Of a stretch of 64,000 nt of DNA, positions 61,043 through 64,000 are shown in pieces. The position numbers and the translations under genes are program-made. A model generated the notes under the pieces. The model was given only the letters and a program-made list of their open reading frames with translations. It was not told where the DNA came from and made no database searches. Numbering within the stretch: the first letter of the stretch is position 1; each line of letters starts with the position of its first letter. Origin of the DNA: Macrobrachium rosenbergii (taxonomy: Eukaryota > Arthropoda > Malacostraca > Decapoda > Palaemonidae); the NCBI RefSeq assembly GCF_040412425.1, contig NC_089744.1, positions 24,945,001 through 25,009,000 on the forward strand, given 5' to 3'.

Positions 61043-61261
61043 GTGTTTTTGTTTTTCACCGTGCCTAAAAAGGTCCAAGAGTTCACTTCATGCTCTAGAA
61101 TGGGAAAAGCCAGTGGAAAAGTCCAGCGAGAAGTAGAAGAAAGAGTTCAAGAAATTAGTGCCATAGAGGGAATGGAGCGATTTGAGGAGAGAGAGCTGTC
61201 GCCCATCAAGCGGCGCAGGCAGCGATCTCTGCTGACCAGAGACCAACACATCCACCCCTAA
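61043..61261 (+). CDS. Hypothetical 72-codon open frame
   Basis: Not recognised. The frame from ATG 61,043 (alternative start at 61,100) is not a microsatellite translation. Its second half is strongly charged: GKASGKVQREVEERVQEISA, then MERFEERELSPIKRRRQRSL, with a basic cluster KRRRQR that could act as a nuclear localisation signal (inference). The SPIKRRR piece looks like a phosphorylation-plus-basic motif. It could be a first exon or a TE fragment. The stop at 61,259 is followed by AT-rich sequence without a clear splice signal. No neighbour gives context. Confidence 0.3.
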   Translation: MFLFFTVPKKVQEFTSCSRMGKASGKVQREVEERVQEISAIEGMERFEERELSPIKRRRQRSLLTRDQHIHP

Positions 61262-62300
61262 CGCCTTTTTTATTTGTCGTCACTACCAAAGGGCAGGAAT
61301 ATTTAGAAAAAAGAAAAGCAGTAGCTCGAGGCTGATATTATAGACGATCCTGAAAAAATAAAATGATCATAATAAAGTGAAGCAAGACTTGATGAATTAC
61401 TTGAATCACGATCCTAATTGTGAATGTAAAAAAGTAATTCCCAGGATCCATTTGGTATGGGATAGATTGAGACACTAATAAAAAGTGTAGGCAACTATGA
61501 TACCTAGAGTAATACCTTGCAGCAAGATCAGACAGAGGGGACCAGGAACCTAAAATTTATAAGAATGTGTCTTAGGCACATAAATAATCAATTAATATTC
61601 TTATTTATAATCATTTTTGCATTAATTAATATAAAAATAAAAATTAAAACCATAGAATTGGTGTAACAGTCTTTGAAGTCCTTTTACTTTTTATGTAACT
61701 AAAACTTTGAAGGCCGTTTCTCAAAACATAAGTTTTCATTTAAAATGCATCTCTCCTTTAGTATTGACAATCTAAATGGAAATTTTAAATATAACATGGG
61801 GAAACATGGTAGATTAAAACAAAGCCGGGGATTTTAATATTTTGAGTTTCTGATTTTGGCAATTTTTTTCTGTAATTTTTCCTGGAAAATTTCATTAAAA
61901 AAATTCATATCTCGAAAATAATTGAAAAATCAAAATCGGCTTTGTATCGAAGTCCATATGTGTTTTATACGTGGTTCAAATCTCATCCTTAAAACCAAGC
62001 AAAGGAGGAGATGCATTTGAAAATGGCCATTTTTGGCCTGAAAAATGCTCTGGCATCACAAAACCTAAGGTCGCTGAACAAAAAATTTTTTCCCAAAGTT
62101 CACAATATCCTTTAACAAACCCCTATATCAACAACCTGTCGTTAAAAAGTCGGAACAATGATCCCTTAAGTAGATAATTCCTTATTGAGGCAAAAGTGAA
62201 TCTGTTCGCTGCTTCTTTACAATAGGCAACCCTGCCACAGCTGAAAATGACTCAACTCCCTATGTGCCTGGACGTGCCCCTGCCGTAGGGAGGGACATAA
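61262..62300. other. AT-rich sequence, no gene
   Basis: Short frames only. A/T-rich blocks such as CAATTTTTTTCTGTAATTTT (61,860) and TTCATATCTCGAAAATAATT (61,904) look like old TE sequence, but I cannot name it. Confidence 0.45.
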
Positions 62301-63080
62301 AAGCAACCATGGCCCAGAACTCGGCCTCAGACGCTAGCTGGACAGCATGGTTGAAGACCAGATGGACACACTCACCAGCACGCCCTTGGCTGGGCGATGC
62401 CCTTAGCCCATGACTCTCCATCTAACCATGTGGCCTTTCAAAGTATACTTTTCATGCGTGCACTTCAACCGCCAACCACGTGTTCCCTTCAATGCTGGCC
62501 TGACCAATGACCACTCCATTGCCTGGCGCTTAGGTTCCCGTTGAGAAGCCCCTACATCCTACCATGTGGAAGATCGACGTCGCCCTCGGAATGGAAGTCA
62601 TCCACAGACGCCTTCCCGCTGGAACCAAATCTCCCTTTACGCAAAGTGCTCTGAGAGACGTCCATTCAGTCAGCTTTCTCGTAAAATTTACTTAATTAGA
62701 GTGCCAGTAATCACGAATCTTGTCAAATTTTCATGCTACTCGAGTGTCGGAAGTGCTAAGCCATTATTAATTCATCGAAGCCCATTGGCACCCTCAGTGC
62801 AGCTTCGAATTCATTATCCTTTTATCTGTTTTCATTACTGGCGTATAATTTGTGTATCTCATTTCAGAGGACCTATAGCGTGGAGTCTTCTGGGAGTTGT
62901 GTCTAGAATCCCCAGTTTCATTCATCCTGTAGGAATCCCCTTCAGGATCAATAATTTAATTGCATTTCATTTTCTGTACTAATGTTCTTTATGTAAATAT
63001 ACTCTATAAGTTGACCCACGTGTTTGTATATTTCTCTTCAGTAGTGCCTTGCACGCTCCTATGAAATCCCCCTTTTTCTC
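62301..63080 (+). other. Possible old LTR or TE sequence, uncertain
   Basis: A 138-codon frame (62,566-62,982) has no domain, and its amino-acid composition (Ile, Phe, Pro, Ser, Arg) does not look like a real protein. CATTCAGTCAG (62,663) resembles an initiator but has no TATA box at the right distance. No partner repeat in the window. Confidence 0.3.
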
Positions 63081-64000
63081 TTGTTTTATGTTTCCCTGGA
63101 TCCAATAAGTCAGAATCACAAGGCTAAAGTATCTGTAGCTGTTGCTACCTATCTCTACAAAAATATCTCAAACCAGATTATCCAGGAAAACATAAAAATA
63201 TACATATGGGTAGTCGTCGACTTTCACGACCTATCGACGACTTCGACTGACCGACTTTCGGCTACGACAAATATAATATATAATAATATTTAATTTTATA
63301 TTTTGCTAAAATAAATCGAAGCCTGTGTCTGATACTTTCCCGCTACCCGACAGCGCTCATATCGAGAGATGCTCAGCTTTGGCAGCATTGTGTGTTTGTT
63401 CAGCTGCTCAAATGGTAAAAGATTCATATTTTTGTAATGTATTTTGTATTTCTATTTTTGCAAATAATCAAATGTAATAACAAATTACTGTATTTGATGG
63501 ATTATACATGTGTCTGCATAGGACCTTCCCCAATTTCAGCAGGACACTGAGGGGAAAAAATAAGGTTTCTAGCCTATGCTCATATGATTTTGGTAAGTAA
63601 AAACTGTAGTATTGAGTTTATCATATGCATATTGTTTCTTACTCAACAGAATCAACAAAAAATTAATAAAAAGTTATTTACCATATTTATATTTATCAAA
63701 ATATGTATTATACAATCAGCCATTTACTACGATCGAATGTTTCGTCTGCTGCTGAAAGCTACTCCTCCAGGGTTTACCAATAGATCCAACACATTCATTT
63801 GTAAACATTGTTCTTAATGCCAGAATCAGCAAAAACATTAAAGATGTTACTATGGTGTATATGTTATATATATCCATTATATATTATAAGTATGCAATCA
63901 AGGGGTAAATTCAATAAATAGAAATGTTTCCTATGTAACAGCTCGAGTCTCGTGAGCAACTGAACAAAGCCATGTTATTATTCTTAAAAGAGAATGCTAT
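63081..64000. other. AT-rich sequence, no gene
   Basis: No coding region or repeat supported. GTCGTCGACTTTCACGACCT (63,213) with CGACGACTTCGACTGACCGA is a short run of CGAC-rich motifs of unknown meaning. Confidence 0.45.

Noticed and set aside
62566..62982. 138-codon frame as a gene
   Set aside because: No domain, odd composition, no repeats or conservation evidence; chance open frame more likely.

Overview
Organism and character: this is nuclear DNA of a eukaryote, most likely a decapod crustacean (shrimp- or crayfish-like). The grounds are the extreme microsatellite load ((CT)n, (AT)n, (AAT)n, (GT)n), dispersed repeats of a kind I associate with decapods (one carries GAATGACCTCATAGGTCC at about 13.03 kb), and a TE mix of Tigger/pogo, jockey/I-type LINE, DIRS-like, Penelope-like, hAT MITE and tRNA-derived SINE. 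I see no intact host protein gene, no rRNA or tRNA gene, no CRISPR and no prokaryotic signal. Nearly every long open frame is a translated microsatellite or a TE fragment.

Layout. 0-9 kb: dispersed repeats, (CT)n arrays with a conserved spacer, then a 1.9-kb unit repeated three times (the third copy split by a 1-kb insert). 9-20.4 kb: repeat families A and B, two full tRNA-SINEs with perfect target-site duplications, long microsatellites, and a 1.9-kb fold-back (10.23-12.12 kb) with a hAT MITE in each arm. 20.5-35.6 kb: a giant imperfect palindrome centred near 28.94 kb. Its left arm holds a Tigger-like transposon (+) and a 5'-truncated jockey/I-type LINE (-); its right arm holds the same elements in reverse order and orientation, more degraded and about 20-25% shorter. 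36-37.3 kb: Tigger-like ends and unique DNA. 37.28-45.06 kb: a decayed DIRS-like tyrosine-recombinase retrotransposon on the minus strand, with inverted terminal repeats. 45.34-47.27 kb: another fold-back, with FLYWCH-like coding remnants and a Penelope-like C-terminus at its right edge. 49.3-58.7 kb: two 1.15-kb direct repeats with matching TATA/Inr pairs (LTR-like) enclose a 3.6-kb TIR-flanked DNA transposon (51.15-54.75 kb) that encodes a PIN/FEN-like nuclease-type protein with a Cys-rich tail. 58.7-64 kb: AT-rich, mostly featureless, with one short unassigned open frame.

How it works together: the window is a nest of transposons rather than a gene cluster. The best candidate for something under-described is the PIN/FEN-like transposon. 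The giant palindrome is the most striking structure, but it may be a fold-back sequencing or assembly artefact. Percent identities are judged by eye from anchor matches; no alignment or database search was run.
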